A stretch of DNA of 7,192 nt from Oscillospiraceae bacterium. GTDB lineage: Bacteria > Bacillota > Clostridia > Oscillospirales > Acutalibacteraceae. Shown here one piece after another: positions 6,903-7,192 of the stretch; positions within the stretch are counted from its first letter, which is position 1; each line of letters begins with the position of its first letter. The notes under the pieces are model-generated. The model was not told where the DNA came from and ran no database searches. It saw only the letters and a list, made by a program, of their open reading frames with translations. A program made the translations under genes and the position numbers. Location of the stretch: NCBI GenBank assembly GCA_902796295.1, contig CADBOL010000136.1, forward strand, positions 1 to 7,192, in the 5' to 3' direction.

Positions 6903-7192
6903 ATGACAAACGAACAATTTCTGTCAATCAGAAAAAGTGTTATTGAAAGAGATTTCAGTAATCTTAATGATATGCAAAAAAAAGCGGTCTTCTCTACGGA
7001 GGGACCGCTTTTGGTGCTTGCCGGCGCAGGTTCCGGTAAGACAACTGTGTTAATCAACAGAATAGCAAATATAATCAAATACGGAAGCGCATACAACAGC
7101 GATAAAATCAACGGAATAATAGATGATGAAGATGAGAGGATCATTTTATCTGCGCAAATTAATCCGGATACAGATCTCTCGCCGGTATCGGA
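6903..7192 (+). CDS. UvrD/PcrA-type superfamily 1 DNA helicase, N-terminal part (3' end outside window)
   Basis: The frame stays open from the ATG at 6903 to the right edge, giving 96 codons plus two bases of a protein that would normally exceed 700 residues. UvrD/PcrA helicases are ATP-driven 3'-5' translocases that act in excision repair, removal of stalled complexes and rolling-circle replication. The visible part has a Q-motif region LNDMQKKAV (21-29), with Gln25 expected to contact adenine, followed by the Walker A motif [11 protein letters not shown] (40-50). In standard PcrA the next helix leads within about 20 residues to motif Ia (ITFTNKAA). Here a polar, Asp/Asn/Ser-rich stretch from about residue 60 to the edge has not reached it, indicating an insert of at least 25 residues, which I recall in related Clostridia. 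Whether it is PcrA, UvrD or a relative cannot be settled without the rest. The gene is 7 bases from pfkA and probably shares its transcript. Confidence 0.88.
   Translation, partial: MTNEQFLSIRKSVIERDFSNLNDMQKKAVFSTEGPLLVLAGAGSGKTTVLINRIANIIKYGSAYNSDKINGIIDDEDERIILSAQINPDTDLSPVS
6976..7012. repeat. Perfect inverted repeat with terminator-like form inside the helicase coding sequence
   Basis: AAAAGCGGTC at 6980-6989 is the exact reverse complement of GACCGCTTTT at 7003-7012. The 13 bases between can extend the stem with C6992-G7001, T6993-A7000, C6994-G6999 and a T6991-G7002 wobble, leaving T6990 bulged. In plus-strand RNA this leaves a UACG loop closed by C-G, a UNCG-type stable tetraloop. 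The left arm sits in a run of eight A (6976-6983), so minus-strand RNA would read GC-rich hairpin followed by eight U, the form of an intrinsic terminator. Plus-strand RNA has only four U after the hairpin. It lies in codons 26-37 of the helicase gene. The repeat is certain; its function is unproven. Confidence 0.85.

Noticed and set aside
6980..7012. The AAAAGCGGTC arms resemble the Pasteurellaceae uptake signal (core AAGCGGT), which also often forms inverted pairs.
   Set aside because: The genes point to a Firmicute and I noticed no other copies in the window, so the likeness is probably chance.

Overview
This window reads as an ordinary housekeeping segment of a Clostridia-class Firmicute, probably a gut relative of the Ruminococcaceae/Oscillospiraceae. 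That assignment is inference. It rests on the moderately AT-rich sequence, AGGAG-type ribosome binding sites, a whiA gene next to murB, a dnaE-pfkA neighbourhood, and a UvrD/PcrA-type helicase with an insert after Walker A that I associate with this group. The standard code fits, since TAA, TAG and TGA all end genes. All genes lie on the + strand and the window is almost fully coding.

Layout: (1) the C-terminal two thirds of a ROK-family glucokinase, cut by the window edge exactly at its catalytic Asp; (2) murB, whose ATG shares one base with the glucokinase stop; (3) whiA, 7 bases later; (4) dnaE, 15 bases later, encoding a complete DNA polymerase III alpha subunit with an intact PHP domain; (5) a 76-base gap carrying a sigma-A-like promoter and a strong ribosome binding site; (6) pfkA, an ATP-type 6-phosphofructokinase; (7) 7 bases later, the first 96 codons of a UvrD/PcrA-type DNA helicase that runs off the right end.

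The first four genes look like one transcription unit linking sugar phosphorylation, peptidoglycan precursor synthesis, a WhiA regulator and the replicative polymerase. pfkA has its own promoter and probably co-transcribes the helicase gene. The pairing of glycolytic and replication genes matches a loose cluster known in other Firmicutes.

I do not see a new defence system, mobile element, CRISPR array or RNA gene. The points most worth a second look are a long perfect inverted repeat inside the start of the helicase gene, which resembles an intrinsic terminator (strongest on the minus strand), and several substitutions at the classical allosteric effector site of PfkA. Also notable is the absence of rapZ and glmR/yvcK between murB and whiA.
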